Assembly: GCA_003500955.1 (NCBI GenBank)
Contig: DNQP01000087.1
Coordinates: 14,610-21,723 of the forward strand
Reading direction: 5' to 3'
DNA from: Curvibacter sp.
GTDB lineage: Bacteria > Pseudomonadota > Gammaproteobacteria > Burkholderiales > Burkholderiaceae_C
Length of the DNA stretch: 7,114 bases
Part shown: piece by piece, positions 1 to 6,591 of the stretch
Numbering within the stretch: position 1 is the first letter of the stretch
Layout: the number at the start of each line of letters is the position of its first letter
The notes under the pieces: model-generated
Seen by the model: the letters and a program-made list of their open reading frames with translations, nothing else
Databases searched by the model: none
Told to the model about the DNA's origin: nothing
Position numbers and translations under genes: made by a program

Positions 1-446
1 CCTCGGCCGGCACCGCGAGCCGCGAGCTCGACGGCCTGTTCAAGGACGGGTCCGAGGCCTGGAGCTTCACGCCCAGCATCACCCTGCCCATCTTCGACTA
101 CGGCCGGCGCAGCGCCAACCTGGACCTGGCCACCGTGCGCAAGGACATCGCGGTGGCTGACTACGAGCGCACGGTCCAGCAGGCCTTCCGCGAGGTGGCC
201 GATCTGCTGGTGGCGCGCGAGCAACTGGCGGAACAGCTCAAGGCCGTCGAGGCCCAGGAGCGCTCGCAGCAGCGTGCTGCCGACATCGCCGAGGCACGCT
301 ACCGCCAGGGGGTGGGCAGCTTCCTGGAGGTGCTGGATGCCCAGCGGCAGCTCTTCGCGGTGCGCCAGGGCCTGATCCAGCTGCGGCGTACCCAGTGGGC
401 TACCGCGGCGCAGCTCTACAAGGCGCTGGGCGGCGAGGAAGGCTGA
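1..446 (+). CDS. RND efflux outer-membrane channel, NodT/OprM family (3' part only)
   Basis: This is the C-terminal 147 residues of an outer-membrane factor, the trimeric channel that carries substrates of a tripartite RND pump through the periplasm and outer membrane. The reading frame is open from base 3 (bases 1-2 belong to the preceding codon) and ends at TGA 444-446. Visible family features, in order, are the beta-strand segment [17 protein letters not shown], the helical stretch with AFREVADLL, a long heptad-like coiled region rich in Q, E and A, the signature [18 protein letters not shown], and the terminal LYKALGG seen at the end of many NodT proteins. Full-length members are about 460-500 residues, so roughly two thirds lies outside the window, probably downstream of the pump's membrane-fusion and inner-membrane genes. 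An internal GTG at 135 is not a plausible start because family homology continues upstream of it. Substrate cannot be told. Confidence 0.93.
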   Translation, partial: SAGTASRELDGLFKDGSEAWSFTPSITLPIFDYGRRSANLDLATVRKDIAVADYERTVQQAFREVADLLVAREQLAEQLKAVEAQERSQQRAADIAEARYRQGVGSFLEVLDAQRQLFAVRQGLIQLRRTQWATAAQLYKALGGEEG

Positions 447-471
447 CTCCGCAAGCCTGCTCGCTTATGCT
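443..471 (+). promoter_or_regulatory. weak candidate sigma70 promoter before the FAD oxidoreductase
   Basis: CTGACT (443-448) and TATGCT (466-471) are separated by 17 bases; each matches its consensus hexamer at four of six positions. The -35 overlaps the stop codon of the efflux channel gene. Transcription would start near 478 and give a leader of about 24 bases before the GTG at 502. The match is modest and could be chance, so read-through from the efflux operon remains possible. Confidence 0.25.
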
Positions 472-489
472 CCAGGTTTTTCCAGCATG

Positions 490-494
490 AGGAG
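490..494 (+). promoter_or_regulatory. Shine-Dalgarno AGGAG that favours the GTG start at 502
   Basis: AGGAG at 490-494 lies 7 bases before an in-frame GTG at 502, which is ideal spacing. The upstream in-frame ATG at 487 has only a pyrimidine-rich stretch (tccaggtttttccagc) before it and no Shine-Dalgarno. Starting at 502 gives [12 protein letters not shown], placing the Rossmann strand directly at the N-terminus as is usual for this family. Confidence 0.6.
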
Positions 495-501
495 CGGGGC
501 A

Positions 502-1596
502 GTGGAGCAGGTGGACACGGTGGTGGTGGGGGCAGGCGTGGTCGGGCTGGCGGTGGCGCGCGCTCTGGCCCTGGCCGGGCGCGAGGTGCTGGTGCTCGAG
601 GCCACCGAGGCCATCGGGACCCAGACCAGCGCACGCAACAGCGAGGTCATCCACGCCGGCATCTACTACCCGCAGGGCTCGCTCAAGGCGCAGCTCTGTG
701 TGCGCGGCAAGCAGCTGCTCTACGCCTATTGCGCCGAGCGCGGCATCGGGCACCGGCGCTGCGGCAAGCTGATCGTCGCGACTTCCTCGGAGCAGGTGGC
801 CCAGCTGCAGGGCATCATCGCCAAGGCTGCGGCCAACGGCGTGGACGATCTGGTGCTGCTCACACGCGAGCAGGCGCGCGCGCTGGAGCCGGCGCTGGAA
901 TGCGTGGCCGCCGTGCATTCACCCAGCACGGGCATCGTCGACAGCCATGGTCTGATGCTGGCCCTGCAGGGCGATCTGGAGCACGCCGGGGGCATGGTGG
1001 CCTTCAACTCGCCGCTGGCGTCAGCGCGCATCATGTCGCAGGGCATCGAACTGTATGCCCACGACGGCACGCAGCTGCGCGCCCGCACGGTCGTCAATGC
1101 GGCCGGCGTACACGCGCCGACGCTGGCCCGTCGCTTCGACGGTCTGGACCCCATCCACATTCCCGGCGCGTACTACGCCAAGGGCAATTACTTCACCCTT
1201 GCGGGTCGCTCGCCCTTCCATCGTCTGATCTATCCCGTGCCCGAGGCGGCGGGTCTGGGCGTGCACCTGACCATCGACCTCGGCGGCCAAGCCAAGTTCG
1301 GCCCCGACGTGCAGTGGGTCGAGGCCCCGGACGATCTGGCGGTGGACCCGGCGCGCGGCCTGGCCTTCTATGCCGAGGTCCGCAAGTACTGGCCAGCCCT
1401 GCCCGAAGGCGCGCTGCAGCCGGGCTATGCCGGCATCCGGCCCAAGATCAGCGGGCCGGGCGAGGCGGCCCGCGATTTCCTGATCCACGGGCCGGCCGCA
1501 CACGGCGTGCCGGGGCTGGTGAACCTCTTCGGCATTGAATCACCCGGCCTGACCAGCAGCCTGGCGATCGCGGAGCACGTGGCGGCCTTGCTCTGA
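502..1596 (+). CDS. FAD-dependent oxidoreductase, L-2-hydroxyglutarate oxidase-like (DAO fold)
   Basis: This is a 364-residue flavoprotein of the DAO/glycine-oxidase fold, closest in appearance to LhgO/L2HGDH proteins, which oxidise L-2-hydroxyglutarate to 2-oxoglutarate. Numbering from the GTG start, the dinucleotide-binding motif GAGVVG is at 10-15, followed by the acidic end of beta-2 (LVLE, E33) that binds the FAD ribose. The family signature [13 protein letters not shown] is at 45-57 and STGIVDSH at 142-149. NAAG (199-202) is the second FAD contact region, AKGNYF (226-231) is another conserved segment, and the C-terminal flavin-binding motif [12 protein letters not shown] is at 344-355. 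E. coli LhgO is about 420 residues, so this is a shorter version common in proteobacteria, whose exact substrate is less certain. It has no signal peptide and is probably cytoplasmic. An alternative ATG start at 487 would add five residues. It faces the binding-protein gene, with only 7 bases between the two stop codons. Confidence 0.9.
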   Translation: MEQVDTVVVGAGVVGLAVARALALAGREVLVLEATEAIGTQTSARNSEVIHAGIYYPQGSLKAQLCVRGKQLLYAYCAERGIGHRRCGKLIVATSSEQVAQLQGIIAKAAANGVDDLVLLTREQARALEPALECVAAVHSPSTGIVDSHGLMLALQGDLEHAGGMVAFNSPLASARIMSQGIELYAHDGTQLRARTVVNAAGVHAPTLARRFDGLDPIHIPGAYYAKGNYFTLAGRSPFHRLIYPVPEAAGLGVHLTIDLGGQAKFGPDVQWVEAPDDLAVDPARGLAFYAEVRKYWPALPEGALQPGYAGIRPKISGPGEAARDFLIHGPAAHGVPGLVNLFGIESPGLTSSLAIAEHVAALL

Positions 1597-1603
1597 CGCT
1601 GGG

Positions 1604-2578
1604 TCACTGCATCTCGATGCCGGCGTCCTTGACGATGCGGGCCCACTTGCCCATCTCGACCTGCATCAGGTTGCTCAGCTCCTCAGGCGTCGACACACCG
1701 ACCTGCACGCCTGCGTCGAACAGGGCCCTCTGGGTATCAGGCTGGGCCATGAGCTTGGCGATTTCGGTGTTCAGGCGTGACACGATGTCCTTGGGCATGC
1801 CGGCCGGGCCCAGCAGGGCGAGCCAGTTGCTGGCGTCGTAGCCGGACACGCCCGCCTCATGCAGCGTGGGAACGTCGGGCAGCTGGGGCGCACGGGTGGC
1901 GGTGGTGACGGCCAGCGCCCTGAGCTTGCCGCTGGCCAAGTGCGGCAAGGCATTGGTGATGCCGGCAAAGCTGCTCTCGACCGTGCCACCCACCAGATCG
2001 GTCATGGCCAGATTGCTGCTGCGGTAGGGGATGTGCTTGAGTTGCGCACCGGCCATGGACACGAAGAGGCCGCCCATCAGGTGCTGCGTGCTGCCATTGC
2101 CGGAGGAGGCGTAGTGCAGGGTATCGGGCTTGGCCTTGGCCTGGGCGATGAAATCCTTGACGCTGGTGGCGCTGACCTTGCTGGGGTTGACGACCAGGAC
2201 ATAGGCCGAGTCCACCAGCTTGCTGATGGGCGTGAAGCTCTTGATCGGATCGTAGGGCAGGGTCTTGTAGATCGAAGGGCTGATGGTGTGTGTCGACGAG
2301 ATCATCAGCAGGGTGTAGCCGTCGGGAGCGGCCTTGGCCACCAGATCAGAGCCGATGGTGGAGCCGGCACCTGGCTTGTTCTCGATCACCACGGAGCCGC
2401 CCAGTGCGGCTCCGAGCTTCTGGCCCAGGATGCGCGCCACCACGTCGGTGAAGCCGCCGGGGCCGAAGGGCACGATGATCTTGACCGGCCGGTTGGGATA
2501 AGCGGTCTGGGCCCCCGCGGCCAAGGTCGTCAGCGCCAGCAGGGCACCCAGCAAACAGCGTCGCAGTGTCGTCCTCAT
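1604..2578 (-). CDS. Bug/TctC-family periplasmic solute-binding protein (tripartite tricarboxylate transporter type)
   Basis: This 324-residue secreted binding protein belongs to the Bug (Bordetella uptake gene) family, which binds small carboxylated ligands in the periplasm. Residues 1-23 form a signal peptide: basic MRTTLRR, hydrophobic core LLGALLALTTLA, and an A-G-A cleavage site before QTAYP. The mature N-terminus shows the family pattern YPNRPVKIIVPFGPGG (27-42) and D45. NKPGAGSTIG (67-76) and GNGSTQHLMGG (160-170) are further ligand-pocket and hinge segments, and DVPTLHEAG (235-243) is the usual C-terminal-lobe motif. Length fits the family norm of about 320-330. It is the last gene of the minus-strand operon, only 4 bases after hydrolase 2. 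No TctA or TctB membrane partner is in the window, so it is an orphan binding protein that could feed a transporter elsewhere or serve in sensing. Its ligand is unknown, though the two hydrolases hint at an ester or its acid product. Confidence 0.93.
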   Translation of the reverse strand: MRTTLRRCLLGALLALTTLAAGAQTAYPNRPVKIIVPFGPGGFTDVVARILGQKLGAALGGSVVIENKPGAGSTIGSDLVAKAAPDGYTLLMISSTHTISPSIYKTLPYDPIKSFTPISKLVDSAYVLVVNPSKVSATSVKDFIAQAKAKPDTLHYASSGNGSTQHLMGGLFVSMAGAQLKHIPYRSSNLAMTDLVGGTVESSFAGITNALPHLASGKLRALAVTTATRAPQLPDVPTLHEAGVSGYDASNWLALLGPAGMPKDIVSRLNTEIAKLMAQPDTQRALFDAGVQVGVSTPEELSNLMQVEMGKWARIVKDAGIEMQ

Positions 2579-2582
2579 CGTG

Positions 2583-2590
2583 TCACCCCT
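2583..2590 (-). promoter_or_regulatory. Shine-Dalgarno overlapping the upstream stop codon (hydrolase 2 to Bug gene)
   Basis: Read on the minus strand, AGGGGTGA contains both the Shine-Dalgarno of the binding-protein gene (GGGG, 7 bases before its ATG) and the TGA stop of hydrolase 2. Such an arrangement suggests translational coupling, so the two proteins are probably made together. Confidence 0.65.
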
Positions 2591-3497
2591 TGTAGCTTGG
2601 TTCGGGCATGGAGAAAAAACTGTGCAGGATGTGATAGACCATCATGTAGTTCTTCTGCTGGAAGCTCGCATGGGAAATACCCTGCATGATGGAGAACTGT
2701 TTGTTCGTGCTGGGCAGCCGTGTGTAGAACGCCATCAGATCTTCCAGGCTGGCGATGCCGTCGAACTCGCCGCGCATGAGCAGCGTCGGCGCGGTGATGC
2801 GTTCGGGATCGACCAGAGGCAACTTGGAGCACATGTCGACGTAGGTGCCCGTGGGCATGGAGTCGTCCAGCGTCAGGATGGCATCGGCGAAGGCGTTGAC
2901 CGTCGCGTCGTCGGCGCAGCCCGGGTGGTCGCGGTTAAAGATGCTGTGCACGAAGGCGCGGTCCACCGGTCGGCGGTGGCGCGCCAGAAAGTCGGGCAGC
3001 TTCTTGCGCCGCTCGGCCAGGGTCGGGCTGCCCTCACCGGTCCAGACGAAGGCATCGAGCGCGAGCCGGGCGACGCGCTCGGGGTGTCGCTGCGCGAACA
3101 GCGCGGCCTTGAGGGCGCCAGACGAAATGCCATAGACCAGCAACTGCCGGGCGCCCGTCAGCTGCTGGATGTAGTCGCTGCCGACGGCCAGATCATCCGC
3201 ACCATTGGCGATGTCGCAGTTGATGGGGCGGTGCTTGTCGGAACGGCCATAGCCTTCGTTGTCCATGCACCAGGTGTCATAACCGCGCTCGGCGAACCAG
3301 TCCATGACCGACGAGTCAGGCCGGCCGGGCACACTCAGATCGAAGGTGGGTTGAGAGGCCATGGACGAGCCATGCACGAACAGCACGGTGCCGGCACGGG
3401 GCACGTCGGAGGCGGCGGGTTTGTTCCAGAGAAACAGGCGCACGTCGCCCTTGCGGGTCCAGTGCTCCTTGCCGCCGCGCCACGTCACATCTGTCAT
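2583..3497 (-). CDS. alpha/beta hydrolase 2 (serine nucleophile, cytoplasmic)
   Basis: This 304-residue alpha/beta-hydrolase-fold protein has no signal peptide. The oxyanion-loop motif is VHGSS (41-45), the nucleophile elbow is GISSG (123-127, Ser125), the likely acid is Asp246 in RGEFDG and the catalytic His is His276 in GISHAS. The triad is therefore intact. Other conserved blocks are SVMDWFAERGYD (63-74), DNEGYGRSD (79-87) and PTGTYVDMC (215-223), with a cap region of roughly 150-215 between strands. It is a tandem paralogue of hydrolase 1: hand alignment of residues 41-280 needs no gap and gives about 127 identical positions of 240 (around 53%). The ATG at 3497 is preceded by a strong GAGGAG at good spacing. 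It lies 50 bases after hydrolase 1 and 4 bases before the binding-protein gene. Reaction is most likely hydrolysis of an ester, lactone or similar bond; the substrate is not identifiable. Confidence 0.9.
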   Translation of the reverse strand: MTDVTWRGGKEHWTRKGDVRLFLWNKPAASDVPRAGTVLFVHGSSMASQPTFDLSVPGRPDSSVMDWFAERGYDTWCMDNEGYGRSDKHRPINCDIANGADDLAVGSDYIQQLTGARQLLVYGISSGALKAALFAQRHPERVARLALDAFVWTGEGSPTLAERRKKLPDFLARHRRPVDRAFVHSIFNRDHPGCADDATVNAFADAILTLDDSMPTGTYVDMCSKLPLVDPERITAPTLLMRGEFDGIASLEDLMAFYTRLPSTNKQFSIMQGISHASFQQKNYMMVYHILHSFFSMPEPSYKG

Positions 3498-3547
3498 TCT
3501 TTTGTCTCCTCGGCCAAGGTGGGGCAGGTGATTCAGCGAATGGGGCG

Positions 3548-4447
3548 CTAGAACTTCATGGTCAGGAAGGCATGAAGCGCGTGGAAGAACTTGTGGCGCT
3601 GTACGCCCATCATCGGGTTGTGCGCGATGCCCGAGAGCACGACGAACTGCTTGTCCATGCTGGGCAGGCGGGCAAAGAAGTCGAGCAGGTCAGGCTCGGC
3701 GGCGATGCCGTCGTATTCGCCGCGGATCACCAGCGTGGGACAAGAGATGGCTTCGGGGGTGGCCAGGGGAAGGTGGGCGCACATGTCCACGTAGGTCCCG
3801 GTGGGTACCTCGCTCACCAGAGGGAGCTCGGCTGCGGCAATCGCCTTGGGTACCAAGTCCTCGCTGCTGCCGGGCTTGTCGCGGTTGAACATGCCCTCGT
3901 AGAAGGCCAGATCGACCTTGCGGCGCGGACTGGCCGAGTACTCGGCCAGCTTCTTGCGGCGCTGCTCCAGCGTGGGCGAGCCGGCGCCGGTGTAGACCAG
4001 GGCCGAGATGCCCAGGCGGTCCACGGTCTCGGGGTGGGCCTGTGTGTAGAGGCTGGCCCGCAGTGCACCGGAGGAGGAGCCGAAAAGATGGATTTTTTCT
4101 ACCCCGGTCCTCTGCAGCACGAAGGGGATCACGGCCTCCAGGTCGCGCAGGCCGGTCTTGATGTCGCTGTTGCCGCGACCGGACCAACCCGAGCGGCCGT
4201 AGCCCTCGTGGTCCATGGTCCAGACGTCGTAGCCGCGCTCGGCAAACCAGTCCATGACCGAGTAGTCCTTGCGGTCCGGTACCTGCAGGTCGTAGGTGTT
4301 GCGGCCCGAGACGGTGGAGCCATGGACGAGGAAGAGCACCGGGCGCGGTGCCTCGCCAGGCGCCGGCGCCGTGGCACGCTTGCGGTAGACGTACAGCGGC
4401 ACATCGTCCCGCTTCACAAAATGCTCTTCACTCCAGATCACGGTCAT
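3548..4447 (-). CDS. alpha/beta hydrolase 1 (serine nucleophile, cytoplasmic), first gene of operon
   Basis: This 299-residue alpha/beta-hydrolase-fold protein has no signal peptide. VHGST (41-45) is the oxyanion loop, GSSSG (123-127) the nucleophile elbow with Ser125, Asp246 in RGEYDG the acid, and His276 in GIAHNP the base. All three triad residues fall at exactly the same numbers as in hydrolase 2, so the pair arose by duplication. The most similar segments are the VMDWFAERGYD, EGYGRS and TGTYVDMC blocks. The cap region (about 150-215) and the C-terminal tail differ most, which is where substrate choice would be expected to change. The ATG at 4447 follows AAGGA at short spacing (3 bases). 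It is the promoter-proximal gene of the operon and is divergent from the LysR gene, which probably controls it. An esterase, lactonase or C-C hydrolase role is possible; none can be chosen from sequence alone. Confidence 0.9.
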   Translation of the reverse strand: MTVIWSEEHFVKRDDVPLYVYRKRATAPAPGEAPRPVLFLVHGSTVSGRNTYDLQVPDRKDYSVMDWFAERGYDVWTMDHEGYGRSGWSGRGNSDIKTGLRDLEAVIPFVLQRTGVEKIHLFGSSSGALRASLYTQAHPETVDRLGISALVYTGAGSPTLEQRRKKLAEYSASPRRKVDLAFYEGMFNRDKPGSSEDLVPKAIAAAELPLVSEVPTGTYVDMCAHLPLATPEAISCPTLVIRGEYDGIAAEPDLLDFFARLPSMDKQFVVLSGIAHNPMMGVQRHKFFHALHAFLTMKF

Positions 4448-4472
4448 TCATCCTTGTTCGGCTTGTGGGCAG

Positions 4473-4491
4473 ACGGTTCCCGGTGAACCGT
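4473..4491. promoter_or_regulatory. 19-bp inverted repeat, candidate LysR operator
   Basis: ACGGTTC (4473-4479) and GAACCGT (4485-4491) are perfect 7-base inverted arms around a 5-base centre. The site sits in the divergent control region. From the inferred start sites it would lie at about -49 to -31 for the LysR gene (autorepression position) and about +11 to +29 for the hydrolase operon. It does not fit the classic LysR T-N11-A pattern exactly, so assignment to this regulator is inference. As RNA in the hydrolase leader it could also form a short hairpin. Confidence 0.45.
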
Positions 4492-4507
4492 TGCGTCCTT
4501 GCGGCTG

Positions 4508-4515
4508 ACTATACT
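4508..4515. promoter_or_regulatory. overlapping divergent -10 elements (TATACT on +, TATAGT on -)
   Basis: The 8-base stretch ACTATACT gives TATACT on the plus strand (4510-4515) and TATAGT on the minus strand (4513-4508), each five of six matches to TATAAT. The inferred start sites are near 4522 for the LysR gene (about 50-base leader) and near 4501 for the hydrolase operon (about 54-base leader). No good -35 hexamer is present at 16-18 bases on either side, which is consistent with regulated promoters that need an activator. Confidence 0.45.
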
Positions 4516-4571
4516 TTCCGCTTCCCGAAGCTGGAATCCTCTTTCGTGAATTCATTGTTTACGAGCCAGGC

Positions 4572-5483
4572 ATGATGCGCGACCTCAACGCACTGGCCAC
4601 CTTTGTCGCTGTCGTCGATGCCCGCAGCTTCACGCTGGCGGCCGAGCGCTGCGGGATCTCCAAGGCCCTGGTCAGCCGCCAGGTTCAGGAACTCGAGCAT
4701 TCCCTGGGGGTCAAGCTGCTCAACCGCAGCACGCGCAAGCTCGGGCTCACGCAGGCCGGCGAGCGTTTCTACGAGCGCTGTGCGCGTCTCGTGGCCGATG
4801 CGGAGACCGCCGTGCGGGATGTCGAGGAGCTGTCACGCGGTGGTGCACATGGCCTGATCCGCATCAGCACGGCCATCACCTTCGGGCGCATGCATCTGCT
4901 GCCAGCCGTGCGCGATTTCCTGGCCCTGAACCCGGGCATCCAGATCGAGGTGATGCTCGCCGAGCGTTTTGCCGACCTGATCTCGGGCAATGCCGATCTG
5001 GTCGTGCGCCTGGCCGAGGAGCCGCGTCTGAGCAATCTGGTGGCACGGCGGCTGGCGGCCGTGCAGTGGCTGGTGGTCGCTTCACCCGACTACATAGCGC
5101 GCCACGGCGCACCCCAGCACCCGCGCGATCTGTTGCAGCGCAACTGTCTGGTCTACGACAAGCCCAAGGGCGGTGACTGGCGGTTCACGGGCCCCGACGG
5201 TGATGTGGCGGTCAAGGTGGCTGGCAATCTGCGCGCCAATGTGGCCGAGGGCCTGCTGGACGCCGTGCAGGGTGGTCTGGGCATTGCGGCCCTGCCGTCC
5301 TTCGCCTTGGGCGAGGCCCTGGGTAGTGGCCGCCTGGTCCAGCTGTTGCCCGACTACCGCTTAACGGAGAGTACCCTGTATGCCGTTTTCCTGCCCGATC
5401 GGCGTCTGCCTGAACGTATCCGCAGCTTTGTGCAGTTCCTCGCCGAGCGTTACGCGGGGACGCCGGCGTGGGAGCGCTTTTAG
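4572..5483 (+). CDS. LysR-family transcriptional regulator (CrgA-like)
   Basis: This is a 303-residue LysR-type regulator. The N-terminal winged helix-turn-helix covers about 5-62: [20 protein letters not shown], then the recognition region [29 protein letters not shown] and [10 protein letters not shown] linker helix follows (about 63-90). The effector-binding domain (about 93-295) starts with [13 protein letters not shown] and carries the conserved GNADLVVRL (139-147) and the late [11 protein letters not shown] (234-244), as in the CrgA-type subgroup. Two consecutive ATG codons, at 4572 and 4575, could both serve as start, and neither has a strong Shine-Dalgarno. The gene is divergent from the hydrolase-hydrolase-Bug operon, the classic arrangement for a LysR activator of its neighbours, with the substrate or a hydrolysis product as the probable inducer. 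Its TAG stop overlaps the pyrD stop. Confidence 0.94.
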   Translation: MMRDLNALATFVAVVDARSFTLAAERCGISKALVSRQVQELEHSLGVKLLNRSTRKLGLTQAGERFYERCARLVADAETAVRDVEELSRGGAHGLIRISTAITFGRMHLLPAVRDFLALNPGIQIEVMLAERFADLISGNADLVVRLAEEPRLSNLVARRLAAVQWLVVASPDYIARHGAPQHPRDLLQRNCLVYDKPKGGDWRFTGPDGDVAVKVAGNLRANVAEGLLDAVQGGLGIAALPSFALGEALGSGRLVQLLPDYRLTESTLYAVFLPDRRLPERIRSFVQFLAERYAGTPAWERF

Positions 5484-6535
5484 CGCGTCGCCCGCAGTTC
5501 CCGGATGGCGGCGGCCGAAGCCTTGACCAGGGCGGGCCCCTGATAGATCAGGCCGGTGTAGATCTGCACCAGATCCGCGCCGGCCTCGATCTTGCTCACG
5601 GCATCCTGCACGCTCAGGATGCCGCCGACGCCGATGATGGGGAAATCCTTTCCCAGCGCGGCGCGCAGCTGGCGGATCACGCGGTTGCTCGCCTCCAACA
5701 CCGGCGTGCCTGACAGACCGCCGGTCTCCTCCGCATGCGGCAGGCCCTGCACGGCCTCGCGGCTCAGCGTGGTGTTGGTGGCGATCACGCCGTCCATGCC
5801 GTGGCGCTGCAGGGTGGCTGCGATGACCTGGATCTGTGCGTCGTCCAGGTCGGGCGCGATCTTGACGAAGACCGGCACGCGCTTGCCGTGCTGCTGTGCG
5901 AGCTGTTCGCGCCTGCCGGCGATGGCGCCGAGCAAGGCGTCGAGCGCCTCGTCGCTTTGCAGGGCGCGCAGGTTCTTGGTGTTGGGGCTGGAGATGTTGA
6001 CGGTGACGTAGTCGGCATGCGGGTAGACGCCAGCCAGGCCGATGAGGTAGTCCTCGGTCGCGCGCTCGATGGGGGTGGCTGCGTTCTTGCCGATGTTCAG
6101 ACCCAGCAGCATCGGTGAGCTGTCGCGGCGAAAGCGGGCGCGCTGCACATTGGCCAGAAAGGTATCGAGCCCTTCATTGTTGAAGCCCATGCGGTTGATC
6201 AGCGCGTTCGCGGCCGGCAGGCGGAACATGCGTGGCCTGGGGTTGCCGGGCTGGGGCAGGGGCGTGACGGTCCCGACCTCGACGAAGCCGAAGCCCATGG
6301 CGCCCAGGCCGTCGATGCAGCGCGCGTTCTTGTCCAGGCCGGCAGCCATGCCCACGCGGTTGGGAAAACGCAGGCCGGCCAGGGTGACCGGGTCATCGAC
6401 ACGGGCCTGGCTGTAGGCGCAAGCCAGGGGTGTGTTCTGGGTACGTGCCAGCAGGTCGATCGTGAAGTCGTGGGCGGCTTCGGGGTCCATGCGAAAGAGC
6501 ACGGCGCGGGAGAGGGGGTAGGGGATCAGGGACAT
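5480..6535 (-). CDS. pyrD: dihydroorotate dehydrogenase, class 2 (quinone-dependent)
   Basis: PyrD oxidises dihydroorotate to orotate, the fourth step of de novo UMP synthesis, passing electrons through FMN to membrane quinones. Numbering from the ATG at 6535 (351 residues), the N-terminal membrane-associated part is [19 protein letters not shown] (5-23). GMAAGLDKN (62-70) and [20 protein letters not shown] (83-102) are class-wide motifs, as is NRMGFNN (114-120). NISSPNT (180-186) holds the class 2 catalytic serine, Ser183; class 1 enzymes have Cys at this position. VKIAPDL (224-230) includes the FMN-contact lysine K225 or its neighbour, IATNTT is at 251-256, and GVGGI (302-306) with YTGLIYQGP (326-334) form the FMN phosphate site. 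Length agrees with the class 2 norm of about 335-350. The ATG at 6535 lacks a Shine-Dalgarno; a TTG at 6574 with an excellent one would add 13 residues. The gene is convergent with LysR and divergent from rpiA. Confidence 0.97.
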   Translation of the reverse strand: MSLIPYPLSRAVLFRMDPEAAHDFTIDLLARTQNTPLACAYSQARVDDPVTLAGLRFPNRVGMAAGLDKNARCIDGLGAMGFGFVEVGTVTPLPQPGNPRPRMFRLPAANALINRMGFNNEGLDTFLANVQRARFRRDSSPMLLGLNIGKNAATPIERATEDYLIGLAGVYPHADYVTVNISSPNTKNLRALQSDEALDALLGAIAGRREQLAQQHGKRVPVFVKIAPDLDDAQIQVIAATLQRHGMDGVIATNTTLSREAVQGLPHAEETGGLSGTPVLEASNRVIRQLRAALGKDFPIIGVGGILSVQDAVSKIEAGADLVQIYTGLIYQGPALVKASAAAIRELRATR

Positions 6536-6537
6536 TG

Positions 6538-6543
6538 GATAAT
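6538..6543 (+). promoter_or_regulatory. weak candidate -10 element for rpiA
   Basis: GATAAT matches the -10 consensus at five of six positions and would start transcription near 6550, leaving a leader of about 42 bases before the rpiA ATG. No -35 hexamer is recognisable 16-18 bases upstream, where the sequence is G-rich and lies inside pyrD. The assignment is tentative. Confidence 0.25.
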
Positions 6544-6580
6544 TCGCAGCTATCCCGTCATTTTCCCAGATCAAACCTAT

Positions 6581-6588
6581 TCACCTCC
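6581..6588 (-). promoter_or_regulatory. perfect Shine-Dalgarno GGAGGTGA ahead of a TTG codon in frame with pyrD
   Basis: On the minus strand GGAGGTGA is followed after 6 bases by TTG (6574-6572), which is in frame with pyrD and open through 13 codons to the ATG at 6535. It could mark an alternative, longer pyrD start. It could also be chance, since it lies directly against the rpiA start codon on the other strand. Confidence 0.35.
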
Positions 6589-6591
6589 CCC

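Noticed and set aside
135..446. A separate 103-residue gene starting at GTG 135
   Set aside because: The same frame is open to the left edge of the window and the translation upstream of 135 continues the NodT/OprM homology, so it is an internal codon.
400..1503. Minus-strand open frames across the FAD oxidoreductase
   Set aside because: The plus-strand gene has unambiguous FAD-binding motifs throughout; the minus frames are compositional shadows.
1595..1627. Possible terminator hairpin at the convergent ends of the oxidoreductase and Bug genes (GACGC/GCGTC outer arms, GCATC/GATGC inner arms)
   Set aside because: The outer and inner arms are not contiguous, the inner loop is only 2-4 bases and no T-tract follows on either strand, so it does not look like an intrinsic terminator.
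2543..2578. Possible Tat signal in the Bug protein (RRCLLG at residues 6-11)
   Set aside because: The twin arginine is present, but the surrounding residues match the Tat consensus poorly and the hydrophobic core with an A-G-A site fits an ordinary Sec signal peptide.
1859..3551. Long plus-strand open frames (1859-2689 and 2580-3551) opposite the Bug gene and hydrolase 2
   Set aside because: They are antisense to well-supported genes, show no recognisable family motifs and have the low-complexity G/A/R/H-rich composition typical of shadow frames in high-GC DNA.
3572..4486. A 304-codon plus-strand open frame opposite hydrolase 1
   Set aside because: It mirrors the coding frame of hydrolase 1, which has an intact catalytic triad; the antisense product has no recognisable domain.
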